Positions 28,200-39,832 of a DNA stretch of 64,000 nt are shown in pieces. Under the pieces are notes generated by a model. It was not told the DNA's origin. It saw only the letters and a list, made by a program, of their open reading frames with translations, and did not search any database. A program made the translations under genes and the position numbers. The DNA comes from Rhodoblastus sp963703385 (GTDB taxonomy: Bacteria; Pseudomonadota; Alphaproteobacteria; Rhizobiales; Beijerinckiaceae), in NCBI GenBank assembly GCA_963703385.1, contig OY969816.1, positions 3,782,001 to 3,846,000 of the forward strand, in the 5' to 3' direction. Numbering within the stretch: the stretch's first letter is position 1; every line of letters begins with the position of its first letter.

Positions 28200-28862
28200 T
28201 CATTCGTAAATATGCAGGCGGCCGTCGCCGAGCACAAGCCGCCGCGCGCCGTCGAACTGGTCCATCAGCGCGAGGTCGTGGGTGGCGATGACGACCGACG
28301 TGCCCGATTTGTGCAGTTCCAGAAAGAGTCGCATCAGCCGGCGCGCCAGCGTGGGATCGACGTTGCCGGTCGGCTCGTCGGCCAGCAGCAATTGCGGACG
28401 CATGATCAAGGCGCGGGCGATTGCCGCGCGCTGCTTTTCGCCGCCCGAAAGCACCGGTGGAAAGACATGCATCCGATCGCCGAGGCCGACCCAGCCCAGA
28501 AGCTCCATGACTTCGGCGCGATAGCTCGCCTCCGCGCGCTCCTGCACGCGCAAGGGCAGGGCGACGTTCTGATAGGTGGTCAGATGGTCGAGCAGCCGGA
28601 AATCCTGGAAAACCACCCCGACCCTGCGGCGCAAGGCGGTGATCTCCGTCTTGTCGAGCGCTTGCGAATCCTTGCCGAACAGGGTGATGAGGCCGCGCGT
28701 CGGCGGCATGGCGAGCAGGATCAGCCGCTGCAGGGTGGTCTTGCCGGCGCCTGACGGGCCGGTGAGGAACTGGAACGAGCGCGGCTGGATGTCGAAACTG
28801 ATGTCGCGCAAAATTTCCGCGCCCATGCCATATCGCAAGCCGACATTTTCGAACCGGACCAA
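28200..28862 (-). CDS. ftsE: Cell division ATP-binding protein FtsE
   Basis: This is the ATPase of the FtsEX complex. It has Walker A GPSGAGKTT, the Q-loop FQDFRLL, signature LSGGEKQRAAIARAL, Walker B LLLADEPTGN and the switch ATHD. I prefer TTG 28862 as start (reading VRFENVGLRYG, the usual FtsE N-terminus). It has AGGGAG six bases upstream and gives 220 residues. An ATG at 28889 would add nine unconserved residues. It forms an operon with ftsX. Confidence 0.94.
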   Translation of the reverse strand: MVRFENVGLRYGMGAEILRDISFDIQPRSFQFLTGPSGAGKTTLQRLILLAMPPTRGLITLFGKDSQALDKTEITALRRRVGVVFQDFRLLDHLTTYQNVALPLRVQERAEASYRAEVMELLGWVGLGDRMHVFPPVLSGGEKQRAAIARALIMRPQLLLADEPTGNVDPTLARRLMRLFLELHKSGTSVVIATHDLALMDQFDGARRLVLGDGRLHIYE

Positions 28863-29013
28863 AGAACGCTCCCTTTCTGATCCCACCATGGATCAGGCGC
28901 AAGCGGCGGGCGGAAAGAAGCGAATCGCTCGCCCTTAACTCCACTTTAACTATAGCGGCACGATTTTGAATTGCGATCAACCGCGCAGTCTCGTCCCCAG
29001 CCAGGGCGTCCTC

Positions 29014-29649
29014 ATGCCTTCAGCCTCCTCATTTTCGCCGATCGAGGATCGAGCCTTCGACTTGGCCCTTCGCCGGCGCGAGGCCGCGAGCCTTGGCCCA
29101 GACGCCTCGGACCGCCGCGCCCAGGTCTTTTCGCACGCCGCCGCTCAAGCCGCCATCCGGTCTCCGAGCCGCCCGCCGAGCCGCGCGCCAAGCCGCGCGG
29201 CAAGACGCACGCCTTGGCCGCTGGCCTGGCTTTTCGCCGGCTTCGGCGCCTGGGCGCTGCTCATCGGCGCCCGCGCGCAGATCGCGCGCCTCGCGCCCGC
29301 GGCGGCGCCGCTCTATGCCGCGCTCGGCCTCAATGTGAACCTCACGCGCATGGGCCTGGACCATGTGGCCTCGCGGCTTGATTATGAGGACGGCCGTCAG
29401 ATCCTGATCGTCGAGGGCGAGATCCGAAATCTCGCCTCGTCGCCGCGCGTCGCGCCGCGCATGAGGCTCTCGGTGCTCGACGCAGGAGGCCGGGAAATCT
29501 ACCACTGGATCGCCGCGCCGCCCAAAGCCTGGCTGGCGGCGGGCGAAACGGCGGATTTCCGCGCCCGGCTTGCCGCGCCGCCGAAGGAGGGCCACAAGGT
29601 CCGCGTGCGTTTCGCTGGAGGGCCGGGCGCCTCGGCCGCGCCGTGGTGA
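29014..29649 (+). CDS. DUF3426-like membrane protein without zinc-ribbon
   Basis: The 211-residue protein has a basic, proline- and arginine-rich N-terminal part, one membrane segment near residues 70-90 (PLAWLFAGFGAWALLIGA) and a C-terminal beta-rich domain. That domain contains YAALGLNVNLTRMGLDHV, ILIVEGEIRNLAS and MRLSVLDAGGREIYHW, which fits DUF3426. Relatives usually start with an MJ0042 zinc ribbon (two CxxC pairs), which is absent here. Next to ftsE and hpt, this is the usual alphaproteobacterial neighbourhood. ATG 29014 is chosen over TTG 28966, which lacks a ribosome-binding site. Confidence 0.7.
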   Translation: MPSASSFSPIEDRAFDLALRRREAASLGPDASDRRAQVFSHAAAQAAIRSPSRPPSRAPSRAARRTPWPLAWLFAGFGAWALLIGARAQIARLAPAAAPLYAALGLNVNLTRMGLDHVASRLDYEDGRQILIVEGEIRNLASSPRVAPRMRLSVLDAGGREIYHWIAAPPKAWLAAGETADFRARLAAPPKEGHKVRVRFAGGPGASAAPW

Positions 29650-30179
29650 GCGACGGGCCGGCGACCGTCCTGTTCGACGAGGCGTCGCTTGCCGCCCGCG
29701 TCGAGCATATGGCGCGGGAGATAGCAGGCGCGGGTCCGCGCGACCTGATCGCGATCCCGATCATGACCGGCGCCTTCGTCTTCGCCGCCGATCTGCTCCG
29801 CGCCCTTCATCGCGCCGGCCTCGCGCCGGAAGTCGATTTTCTTCAGGTCGCCAGCTATGGCGCGGGAAGGGAATCCTCGGGCCGGATGGAGTTGATGCGC
29901 GAGCTTCGGGCGCAGGTCGAGGACCGCGACGTGCTGCTGATCGACGATATTCTCGAGACCGGCCGGACGCTCGCCTTCGCGCAGAAGCTGCTGATCGAGC
30001 GCGGCGCGCGGCGGGTGATGATCGCGGCGCTGCTAGAAAAGCCGCACCGACGAGAAATCGAGGTTCACGCCGATTTCGTCGGCTTCTCCTGCCCGGACCG
30101 TTTCGTCGTCGGCTATGGCATGGATCACGCCGGCCGCTACCGCGAATTGCCTTACGTGGGCGTGATCGAGGGCTTTTGA
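29646..30179 (+). CDS. hpt: Hypoxanthine (purine) phosphoribosyltransferase
   Basis: The enzyme salvages hypoxanthine and guanine with PRPP. The 177-residue protein has the PRPP loop VLLIDDILETGRTL, the LIAIPIMTGAFVFAADLL segment and the C-terminal VVGYGMDHAGRYRELPYVGV signature. GTG 29646 overlaps the previous stop as GTGA and suggests coupling; GTG 29643 is also possible. Confidence 0.93.
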   Translation: MSDGPATVLFDEASLAARVEHMAREIAGAGPRDLIAIPIMTGAFVFAADLLRALHRAGLAPEVDFLQVASYGAGRESSGRMELMRELRAQVEDRDVLLIDDILETGRTLAFAQKLLIERGARRVMIAALLEKPHRREIEVHADFVGFSCPDRFVVGYGMDHAGRYRELPYVGVIEGF

Positions 30180-30185
30180 GCGTCG

Positions 30186-31076
30186 TCAGCCGACGAGTTC
30201 GCTGTGCCCTACCGCTTCCCGGAAGAGGTCGAGCGCACGGTCGAGTCCGTCGCGAATCCATCCGGCCTCGGGCGGGATCGTCAAAGTCTCGATCGCCGCG
30301 ACGAAGCGGGCTGCGAGCCGGCGGCCCTCGTTTCCCGGCGTTTTCAGTTCCCACATCATGCTGGCCGAACAGGGCGTTTTGATTGTGCAGCCCAAGGGCG
30401 CGTTGATGTAATAATCGCGAAAATTCCGCGTTCTGGCGAAGGACGAGGCGATGATGTGATCCTTCATGCCAAGGATGACGTCGCCATGACAGACCCATGC
30501 GGCCACGCCGTAATTATTGGTGTGATAACGATAGGTGAACGGGCAGGGCCGGCCGACGACGCTCGCGACCGGAAATTGTGGAAGAACGAAGGTCACATTG
30601 TCGATCCACAAACGCACCAGCGGAAAGACCACAACATCCATCTGATCCAGCGGCAGCCTGGCCAGCGCCGACAGCGCGGGCGAAAACCAGTCGTCGTCGT
30701 CATGAAAAAAAACGAGGGCGTCGCCTTGTTCCGGACCGCGATGGCGAAAGGTCTCGAAAGCGACGCGGCGGGCGTTCGGAATCCGCGCCAGCATCATGTC
30801 GGCGATCTGTTTGAGCCGGGCGCGGCAGGTGAAGAAATCGACCGCATAGCTCTCGTTCCACAGATCGATCAGCGCGAAGAGATCTTTCGGGAAGCCGGGA
30901 ACGGTCGGGTCGGGCTGAAACCGCTCGGGGTCAATCTCTCGCCCCGCGCGAAAGTCGGCGGCGAGCGCGGCCCAATCGGGCGATTGGCGGGTCACCAGAA
31001 CCAGACGATGAGTTTGGTCTGTCGCCGAAGAAGCCGGAAAAGCGGTTTCTCGTGTCGGTCGATCCATAGCCGCCAC
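30186..31076 (-). CDS. Putative glycosyltransferase-like protein
   Basis: The 296-residue protein has no signal peptide. Its most telling motif is FFHDDDDWFSP near residue 125, an acidic cluster like the DxD metal site of GT-A glycosyltransferases and related putative rhamnosyltransferases. Other segments (RVAFETFRHRG, NNYGVAAWVCHGD, NFRDYYINAPLG) I cannot place. It converges on hpt with a six-base gap and stands alone. The glycosyltransferase assignment is inferred from the acidic motif and overall layout. Confidence 0.5.
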   Translation of the reverse strand: MAAMDRPTRETAFPASSATDQTHRLVLVTRQSPDWAALAADFRAGREIDPERFQPDPTVPGFPKDLFALIDLWNESYAVDFFTCRARLKQIADMMLARIPNARRVAFETFRHRGPEQGDALVFFHDDDDWFSPALSALARLPLDQMDVVVFPLVRLWIDNVTFVLPQFPVASVVGRPCPFTYRYHTNNYGVAAWVCHGDVILGMKDHIIASSFARTRNFRDYYINAPLGCTIKTPCSASMMWELKTPGNEGRRLAARFVAAIETLTIPPEAGWIRDGLDRALDLFREAVGHSELVG

Positions 31077-31175
31077 CGGGCTCCTTGATTTTCGAAAAAT
31101 TGTTCCGCGGAAAAGCCGTTTCCTTTCTACGAGGAATTGGGTCCGGCGCGAAGGTCGCCGGCGGGAGGGATCAAG

Positions 31176-31736
31176 TCAATCCTCTCCGTCTTCGCCGAAC
31201 GGATAAACGGCTTCGATCCGGTAGGGTCCGCCGCCGACCGAATCGCGCGAGGAATAAAGCACGAAACGTTGCGCGTCGAAGGCCAGCGCCAGCGGATAGG
31301 CCCGCTCCGCGAGCCATGCGCCGACGGCGCTCGCAGAGACGCCGCGCAGCCGCGCCAGAGTCACATGGGGCGCGAATTTCCGGGCCTCGGGGGCAAGGCC
31401 GTTGCGGCGGGCGATGGTCTCGTGGGCGCCCTGGAGCCGCATCAGCAGCGGGTCGGATTTCACCCGCGCATAAAGCGCGCGGGGCGAGCGGCCGCCGAAC
31501 ACCCCGATTTCATCGAACTCCAGGCGCAGGGACGCGTCGCCGGACAAAGTTTCGGTCTCGGTGAGATCGTCGGCGAGGGCTTGCGCGACCCGCGCGTCCA
31601 AATCGCCGAAAAAGCGCAGGGTCGCGTGATATTCCTGCGGCTCGATCCAGCGCGCGCCATGCAGCCCGCCGCGGAAAAAGGCGAGCTGGGCCGCAATGTC
31701 CGGCGGGATTTCGAAAGCGGTGAACAATCTGGGCAA
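31176..31736 (-). CDS. thpR: RNA 2',3'-cyclic phosphodiesterase (2H superfamily)
   Basis: ThpR hydrolyses 2',3'-cyclic phosphates at RNA ends and was first described as a 2'-5' RNA ligase. The 186-residue protein has the two catalytic HxTx motifs, HATLRF near residue 38 and HVTLARL near residue 124. It also has the family N-terminus RLFTAFEIP and an FVLYSSRDSVGGGPYR end. It lies 11 bases downstream of the tesA-like gene on the same strand. Confidence 0.9.
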   Translation of the reverse strand: MPRLFTAFEIPPDIAAQLAFFRGGLHGARWIEPQEYHATLRFFGDLDARVAQALADDLTETETLSGDASLRLEFDEIGVFGGRSPRALYARVKSDPLLMRLQGAHETIARRNGLAPEARKFAPHVTLARLRGVSASAVGAWLAERAYPLALAFDAQRFVLYSSRDSVGGGPYRIEAVYPFGEDGED

Positions 31737-31747
31737 GGGCGGTCCGA

Positions 31748-32440
31748 TCAGTTTTTCTTCAACCCGTCGAGCCAGGCGACGATTGTGGGAAGAATTCCGG
31801 CGACCATCACGTCCACGCCCTTGGGGTTGGGATGCAGGCCGTCGGGCAATTGCAGGTCGGGATGGCCGGCGACGCCTTCGAGAAAGAAGGGATAGAGCGG
31901 CGCCTGATATTTTTGCGCCAGCGCCTTGTAAAGCGGCTCGAACCGGGCGGCGTAAGGCCCGCCGAGATTGGGCGCCGCGCGCATGCCTCCGATCAGGAAG
32001 GGAATCGTGCGCTCCCGCAGCCGCGTCAAAATGGCGTCGATATTTTTTTCGGTCTGTTGCGGGTCGAGGCCGCGCAGCATGTCATTGGCGCCGATCTCGA
32101 CGATCGCGGCGTCGGCGGCGTCGCCGAGCGTCCAGTCGAGCCGCGCCAGCAGCCCGGCCGACGTGTCGCCCGAGACGCCCCCATTCACGATTTCGACGTC
32201 GAAGCCCCTGGCCTTCAGCGCCGCCTGGAGCCGGACCGGAAAGGCCGCGTCGGCGGGAAGGCCATAGCCGGCGGTCAGGCTGTCGCCGAGCGCGACGATC
32301 CGCAAGGGCCGCGCGCCCGCCGCTTGGCTCAGGGCGAAAAGCAGCGCCAGCGCCGCGAAAAAAATTTGGCGAACGGAGAGGCGGAGCCCATATGGTGCGA
32401 AGCCGGCCAAGCCTGCCGGCGCCAAAGAACGGGTCGTCAT
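31748..32440 (-). CDS. tesA: Arylesterase / acyl-CoA thioesterase I (SGNH hydrolase)
   Basis: This is an exported GDSL-type esterase. A signal peptide (FFAALALLFALSQAAGA) is followed by block I VALGDSLTAGYG, block III EIGANDML and the catalytic DGLHPN. ATG 32440 gives 230 residues. An earlier ATG at 32467 overlaps the start codon of the divergent ybbA gene (shared CATG) and is less likely. Divergence from ybbAP is the classical arrangement. Confidence 0.9.
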   Translation of the reverse strand: MTTRSLAPAGLAGFAPYGLRLSVRQIFFAALALLFALSQAAGARPLRIVALGDSLTAGYGLPADAAFPVRLQAALKARGFDVEIVNGGVSGDTSAGLLARLDWTLGDAADAAIVEIGANDMLRGLDPQQTEKNIDAILTRLRERTIPFLIGGMRAAPNLGGPYAARFEPLYKALAQKYQAPLYPFFLEGVAGHPDLQLPDGLHPNPKGVDVMVAGILPTIVAWLDGLKKN

Positions 32441-32465
32441 CGCGGCCTTCGTCGAAAGTTTCTGC

Positions 32466-33179
32466 ATGTTCGATCCCGCCATAAGACTGGAAAATGTCAA
32501 TCTCGCATTGGGCGGCGGCGAAGCCCGGACGGAAATCCTGAAAAATATCGGTCTCGAAGTCGGGCGGGGGGAGACGGTCGCTCTGCTCGGGCCGTCCGGT
32601 TCGGGCAAATCGACCCTGCTGATGACCATGGCCGGACTGGAGGCTCCCGATTCGGGCGCCGTCTGGGTCGCGGGGCGGCGCCTCGACAAGATGAGCGAGG
32701 ACCAGCTGGCGCGCTTCCGCGGCGCCCATATTGGCGTGGTCTTCCAGGCTTTTCACCTGATCCAGACTCTGACCGCGCTCGAAAATGTCGCGATCCCGCT
32801 GGAGCTGGCCGGCCAAGCCGACCCTTTTTCGCGCGCGAACGCCGCGCTGCAACAGGTTGGTCTTGAGGATCGCCTGAAACATTATCCGGCGCAGATGTCG
32901 GGCGGCGAGCAGCAGCGCGTGGCGCTGGCCCGGGCGCTGGTCGCCAATCCGTCGCTCCTGCTCGCCGACGAGCCCACCGGCAATCTCGACCAGAGCGTGG
33001 GCGCGGAGATCATCGAACTGATTTTTGCGCTGAACCGCGCCCACGGCGCGACTCTCATGCTGGTCACCCACGACGAGGCGCTGGCGCGCCGCTGCCATCG
33101 CATCGTCCGCTTGCGCAACGGGCGGATCGAAAGCGACCGGGTTGTTGTCGCGGCGGGTCGTGAACATGCCGGCGTCTGA
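32466..33179 (+). CDS. ybbA: ABC transporter ATP-binding protein YbbA
   Basis: The 237-residue ATPase is of the LolD/MacB type. It has Walker A GPSGSGKST, Q-loop VVFQAFHLI, signature MSGGEQQRVALARAL, Walker B LLLADEPTGNLD and the His switch VTHD. It partners the FtsX-type permease YbbP encoded directly downstream, whose start overlaps this gene by 14 bases. The substrate is unknown; an envelope or lipid role is suggested by the family. Confidence 0.92.
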   Translation: MFDPAIRLENVNLALGGGEARTEILKNIGLEVGRGETVALLGPSGSGKSTLLMTMAGLEAPDSGAVWVAGRRLDKMSEDQLARFRGAHIGVVFQAFHLIQTLTALENVAIPLELAGQADPFSRANAALQQVGLEDRLKHYPAQMSGGEQQRVALARALVANPSLLLADEPTGNLDQSVGAEIIELIFALNRAHGATLMLVTHDEALARRCHRIVRLRNGRIESDRVVVAAGREHAGV

Positions 33180-35776
33180 CCTGTCGCGCCCCATTGCGCC
33201 AAGGCCCATTGCCGCGCAACGGGCCCTGGCGCGTTTCGCGTTGCGCGACCTGCGCGGGTCTTTGCGTTTTTACGGCGTGTTCATCGCCGCTCTGGTCCTT
33301 GGCGTCATGGCCATTGTCGGGGTGGATGCGACGGCGCGCGCCTTTCGTGACGGGCTGGCCCAGCAGGGCGCGGTCCTGCTCGGCGGCGATCTCGCCTTCA
33401 GCCGCGCCTTTGGCGCGCCAAGCGAGCAACAGAGGGCTTTTCTCGACCAGCACGGCAAGGTCAGCCAGATCGTTTTCTTGCGCGCCATGGCCCGGCGCCA
33501 GCATGGCTCTGACGACGCGCTCGCCTCCGCCCTGGTCGAGGTGAAGGCGGTCGATTCGGCCTATCCCCTGACCGGCGCCGTCAGGACCGAACCGCCTTTG
33601 CCGCCCGGACAAAGCTTTTTCGCCGAGCTCGCGGAAAAAGACGGCGCCTTCGGACTTTTCGCCGACCGGACGCTCGGCGCGCGGCTGAACGTGAAGATCG
33701 GCGATGCGATCGAGATCGGCGCGGCCCGTTTCATCCTGGAGGGTTGGCTGGCGAGCGAGCCGGATTCGGTCGGACTCATCGGCTTCGGTCCGCGGGTGAT
33801 CGTCAGCGACGCCGCGTTGAAGGCGACCGGGCTGATCATGCCGGGCTCCGTGGCGCGCCTGTCCTTGCGCCTGCTGCTCCCGCCAGAAAAAGCGAGCGAT
33901 TCCGATGTTGTGACGGTCAAAAAAGATTTTATCGCCGCATTTCCCGATTCCGGCTTTGAAATCCGTAGCCGCGCCGAGCCCTCGCCGCAGCTTTCGCGCA
34001 ATGTCGAACGATTCGCCCAGTTCCTGTCGCTGATCGGCCTGACCGCTCTGGTCAGCGGCGGGATCGGGGTGGGCAATTCGATCCGCGGCCTGATCGACCG
34101 CAAGCGCAAGAACTCTCGCCATTTTGAAAGCGCTCGGCGCGAGCGGCGGCGAGGCGGCGCGCTTCGTCCTGTTCCAGGCCCTGACGGTCGCCGCCGCCAG
34201 TTCGCTGATCGGGGCGGGGCTTGGCCTCGCTTTGCCGGGGCTGCTCGCCAAAATCCTGGGCGCGTCGCTGCCTTTTCCGCTCGCGCCGCAACTCGATTGG
34301 CGCGACGCTTTTGCCGGCGTGATTTTCGGCCTTCTGACGGCGCTCGCTTTCGCCGCCACGCCGTTGGAGCGCGCGCGCGCCCTGCCGGCGACGACGCTGT
34401 TGCGCGAGACGGCTGTGGGCGACATCGGCCCGCTGGGGCGGCGCGGCCGTCTGGCGGCGGCGCTTTCGGCCGCCGCCCTGTTCGGCTTCGCGCTGGTGGT
34501 CGGCGCCGACAAACGCCTCACCGCCGAATTCGGCGCGGCCGTTCTGATCAGTTTCGCTTTGCTCTATGGCGTGGCGCGGGCGATCATGGCCTGGGCCCGC
34601 CGCGCCCCCCATTCAAGAAATTTGTCCTTGCGCCTCGCCGTGGCCAATCTCCACCGGCCGGGCGCGTTGACGCCCTCCTTCCTGATTTCGCTCGGCCTCG
34701 GCGTCACCCTGCTGACCGCTTTGGTCGGGGTCGAGCGCAACCTGCGCGCCGAAATCGGCGGCTCGGTCCCCAAGCAGGCGCCGAGCTTTTTCTTCTTCGA
34801 CATCCAGGCGGCGCAGGCCCCCGCTTTCGAGGCTTTTCTGCGCAAGGAGGCGCCCAACGGCGTCGTGGCCGTCGCGCCCATGCTGCGCGGGCGCATTGTC
34901 GAGGTGAACGGGATTCCCGCCGAGCAGGTCAAGGCCGGGGACAAGGCGCGCTGGGCGCTGGAGGGCGACCGCGGGATCACTTTTTCCGATCGCGCGCCCG
35001 ACGGGTCGCGCCTTGTCGCGGGCGAATGGTGGCCGAAGAATTATTCAGGCCCGCCGCTGGTCTCGATGGAAACCGGCGTTGCGCAGGGCCTCGGCGTGAA
35101 GATCGGCGACACGATCACCGTCAATGTGCTCGGCCGGACGCTGACGGCGCGCGTCGCCAGCCTGCGCAAGGTGAACTGGGGCAGTTTTGGCATCAATTTC
35201 GTGATGGTCTTTTCGCCCAATTCCTTCGCCGGGGCGCCGTTCGCCCGCCTGATGACCCTGGGCCTGCCCGAGCGCCCTGCGCCGGCGCGCGAAGCGGCGC
35301 TGCTCGCCGACGCCGCGAAAAATTTTCCCGCGGTCGCCGGCGTGTCGCTGCGCGAGACCCTGGCGACGGTCGACGGCCTGCTGGGAAAATTGTCGGTCGC
35401 GATCCAATCGGCGGCCTCGCTCGCCTTCGTGGTTTCGGCGCTGGTGCTGGCGGGGGCGCTGGCGGCGGGGCGGCGGGCGCGGATTTACGAGGCGGTGGTG
35501 CTGAAGGTTCTGGGCGCGACGCGCGGCCGGCTGCTTGGCGCCCTGGCGCTGGAATTCGCCCTGCTCGGCCTGGCGACCGCCGGCTTCGGCGTGGCGGCGG
35601 GTTCGCTGGTCGCGGCGCTGGTCGCGCGCCAGCTGCTCGATCTCGAGTTCCGTTTTTTCCCGGCGCAGGCTTTTGGCGTCGCGCTCGGCGCGATCGCCTT
35701 CGCTCTGGTCATCGGGCTGATCGGAACCTGGCGGGTTTTGGGCGAAAAGCCCGCGCGGCGCCTGCGCGAAGAATGA
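33166..35776 (+). CDS. ybbP: FtsX-family ABC permease YbbP, interrupted by a one-base frameshift
   Basis: This is the large MacB/FtsX-type permease partner of YbbA. The first part runs to IRGLIDRKRK, then the frame is lost at about 34111. Removing one A from GAACTC (34110-34115) gives DRKRKTLAILKALGASGGE, the conserved continuation, and joins the distal frame that ends at 35776. The corrected product is 869 residues with about ten membrane helices in two FtsX blocks. I treat it as one gene with a probable sequence error. The same GACTC-to-GAACTC change breaks atpD. Confidence 0.88.
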
Positions 35777-35915
35777 CCAAAATGTAATGTGAAGCTTAGT
35801 CCGGGGTAAGTCGCCCCGCCTTGTCTTTTCGCGGCTTCGCCGTCATATTCTGAACAGCCGCGCCGCCCGCGGATTGTCCGTGGCGGGGTTTCCCTGTGGC
35901 AGTCGTGAGGAATCC

Positions 35916-36692
35916 ATGTCCAACTTTGACCGCAACGCCGCTCCCTGGAGCCGGGGCTATGCCCGGACGGGAGCCGATGTAGATCAAGGTCTGCGGGCTT
36001 TCATGCTCGGCGTCTATAACCACATGTCGATCGGCTTGGCGCTGACCGGCGTGTTCGCGCTCGGCGTCAACATGCTGGCGGTTTCCGCGCTGCCAACACA
36101 ATATCATATCGGCTCGCATCTTTATCTGACCAGTTTCGGCGCCGCGCTCTATATGAGCCCGCTGCGCTGGGTGGTGATCTTCGCGCCGCTCGCCTTCGTC
36201 CTGTTCTTCTCGTTCAAGATCAACACAATGGCGGCCTCCTCGGCGCGCAACCTGTTCTACGCCTATGCGGCGGTGATGGGCGTGTCGATTTCGTCGATCC
36301 TGCTGATCTATACCGGCGCGTCCGTTGCGCGGGCCTTTTTCATCACGGCGGCGGATTTCGGCGCGCTGAGCCTCTATGGCTACACCACCAAGCGCAGCCT
36401 GTCGGCGATGGGCTCGTTCCTGATGATGGGCCTGTTCGGCCTGATCATCGCCATGGTGGTGAATCTGTTCATGCACAGCGGGCCGTTCCAGATGGCCCTG
36501 TCGATCCTGGCGGTGCTGATCTTCTCCGGCCTCACCGCCTATGACACCCAGGCGATCAAGTCGATGTATCTCGAATCCGACGGCTACGAGATCGCCACCA
36601 AGAAGTCGGTCAACGGGGCGCTTATGCTCTATCTCGACTTCATCAACATCTTCATGTCGCTGGTGCAGCTCACCGGCCAGCGCAACGACTGA
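35916..36692 (+). CDS. Bax inhibitor-1 / YccA family membrane protein
   Basis: The 258-residue protein has seven predicted membrane helices. It shows the BI-1 family features YNHMSIGLALTGVFALG, the GALSLYGYTTKRSLSAMG loop and the C-terminal FSGLTAYDTQAIK with the conserved aspartate. Bacterial members are proton- or calcium-leak channels or interact with FtsH. ATG 35916 has a GAGG site. The gene stands alone and ends in a strong terminator. Confidence 0.92.
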   Translation: MSNFDRNAAPWSRGYARTGADVDQGLRAFMLGVYNHMSIGLALTGVFALGVNMLAVSALPTQYHIGSHLYLTSFGAALYMSPLRWVVIFAPLAFVLFFSFKINTMAASSARNLFYAYAAVMGVSISSILLIYTGASVARAFFITAADFGALSLYGYTTKRSLSAMGSFLMMGLFGLIIAMVVNLFMHSGPFQMALSILAVLIFSGLTAYDTQAIKSMYLESDGYEIATKKSVNGALMLYLDFINIFMSLVQLTGQRND

Positions 36693-36711
36693 CCGGACGC
36701 GTTCCGCGAAA

Positions 36712-36735
36712 AACCCCGCGCAAGCGGGGTTTTTT
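36712..36735 (+). terminator. Rho-independent terminator after the BI-1 gene
   Basis: Stem AACCCCGC / GCGGGGTT with a GCAA loop and a following T-tract lies 20 bases after the stop codon. Confidence 0.9.
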
Positions 36736-36851
36736 GTTGGCTGTTCGGGATCGGGGCGGGTTTTCCGATCCACTTTGATCATTTTTCGTCGGCTCGATAT
36801 TTTTCAGCCCTGCGATCCGGGGTAAAATCGAGGGGACAGGGGAGCGCCGCC

Positions 36852-37277
36852 ATGACCGCCACGCCGGAATCTCAAGCCAGGACGAGGGCGTTCGCCCGCG
36901 TTCTCGGCCCCTATCTGGTCATTGTCCCCGGCATCATTGTCGTGAGGCTGCCCGAGGTCGCCCCACTGGCTGCCGCCTTCTTCGCCAATCCGGCGTTGGT
37001 TTTTATCATCGGCGCCTTGATGATGTTCGGCGGAATCTTCGTGATCGCCAACCACCAGGTCTGGCGCGGCGCCTCGGCGATCCTGATCTCGCTGTTTGGC
37101 TGGATTCTGGCCTTGCGCGGTCTGGCGCTGCTGGTGGCGCCGCAGATGTACGAGCGGGCGACGATCGCCTCGGAGGGCGCCTTGCCGCTGGTCCGGCTTG
37201 GCTTCGGCCTGATCGTCCTCGCCGGCCTCAAGCTCACCTACGACGGATGGGTCGCAAGGCCGCCGGCGGAGCGATGA
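36852..37277 (+). CDS. Small integral membrane protein of unknown function
   Basis: The 141-residue hydrophobic protein has four predicted membrane helices: YLVIVPGIIVVRL, ALVFIIGALMMFGGIFVIA, ASAILISLFGWILALRGLALL and LVRLGFGLIVLAGL. It has no catalytic motif that I recognise. It is convergent with gyrB (12-base gap) and separated from the BI-1 gene by a terminator, so it is its own unit. Confidence 0.7.
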   Translation: MTATPESQARTRAFARVLGPYLVIVPGIIVVRLPEVAPLAAAFFANPALVFIIGALMMFGGIFVIANHQVWRGASAILISLFGWILALRGLALLVAPQMYERATIASEGALPLVRLGFGLIVLAGLKLTYDGWVARPPAER

Positions 37278-37289
37278 GGCTGGCCCGCC

Positions 37290-39764
<2,475 letters not shown>

Positions 39765-39832
39765 GGCGCGCGAAGATGATTCGCGCGCGCGGCATCATAG
39801 CGGAAAATGTGGAGAAACAGCGGGAAAAGGCG

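Noticed and set aside
34116..35787. Continuation of the first ybbP frame beyond the frameshift, giving an apparent 881-residue protein
   Set aside because: After 34111 this frame is Arg/Gly-rich noise, while the other frame carries the conserved permease sequence.
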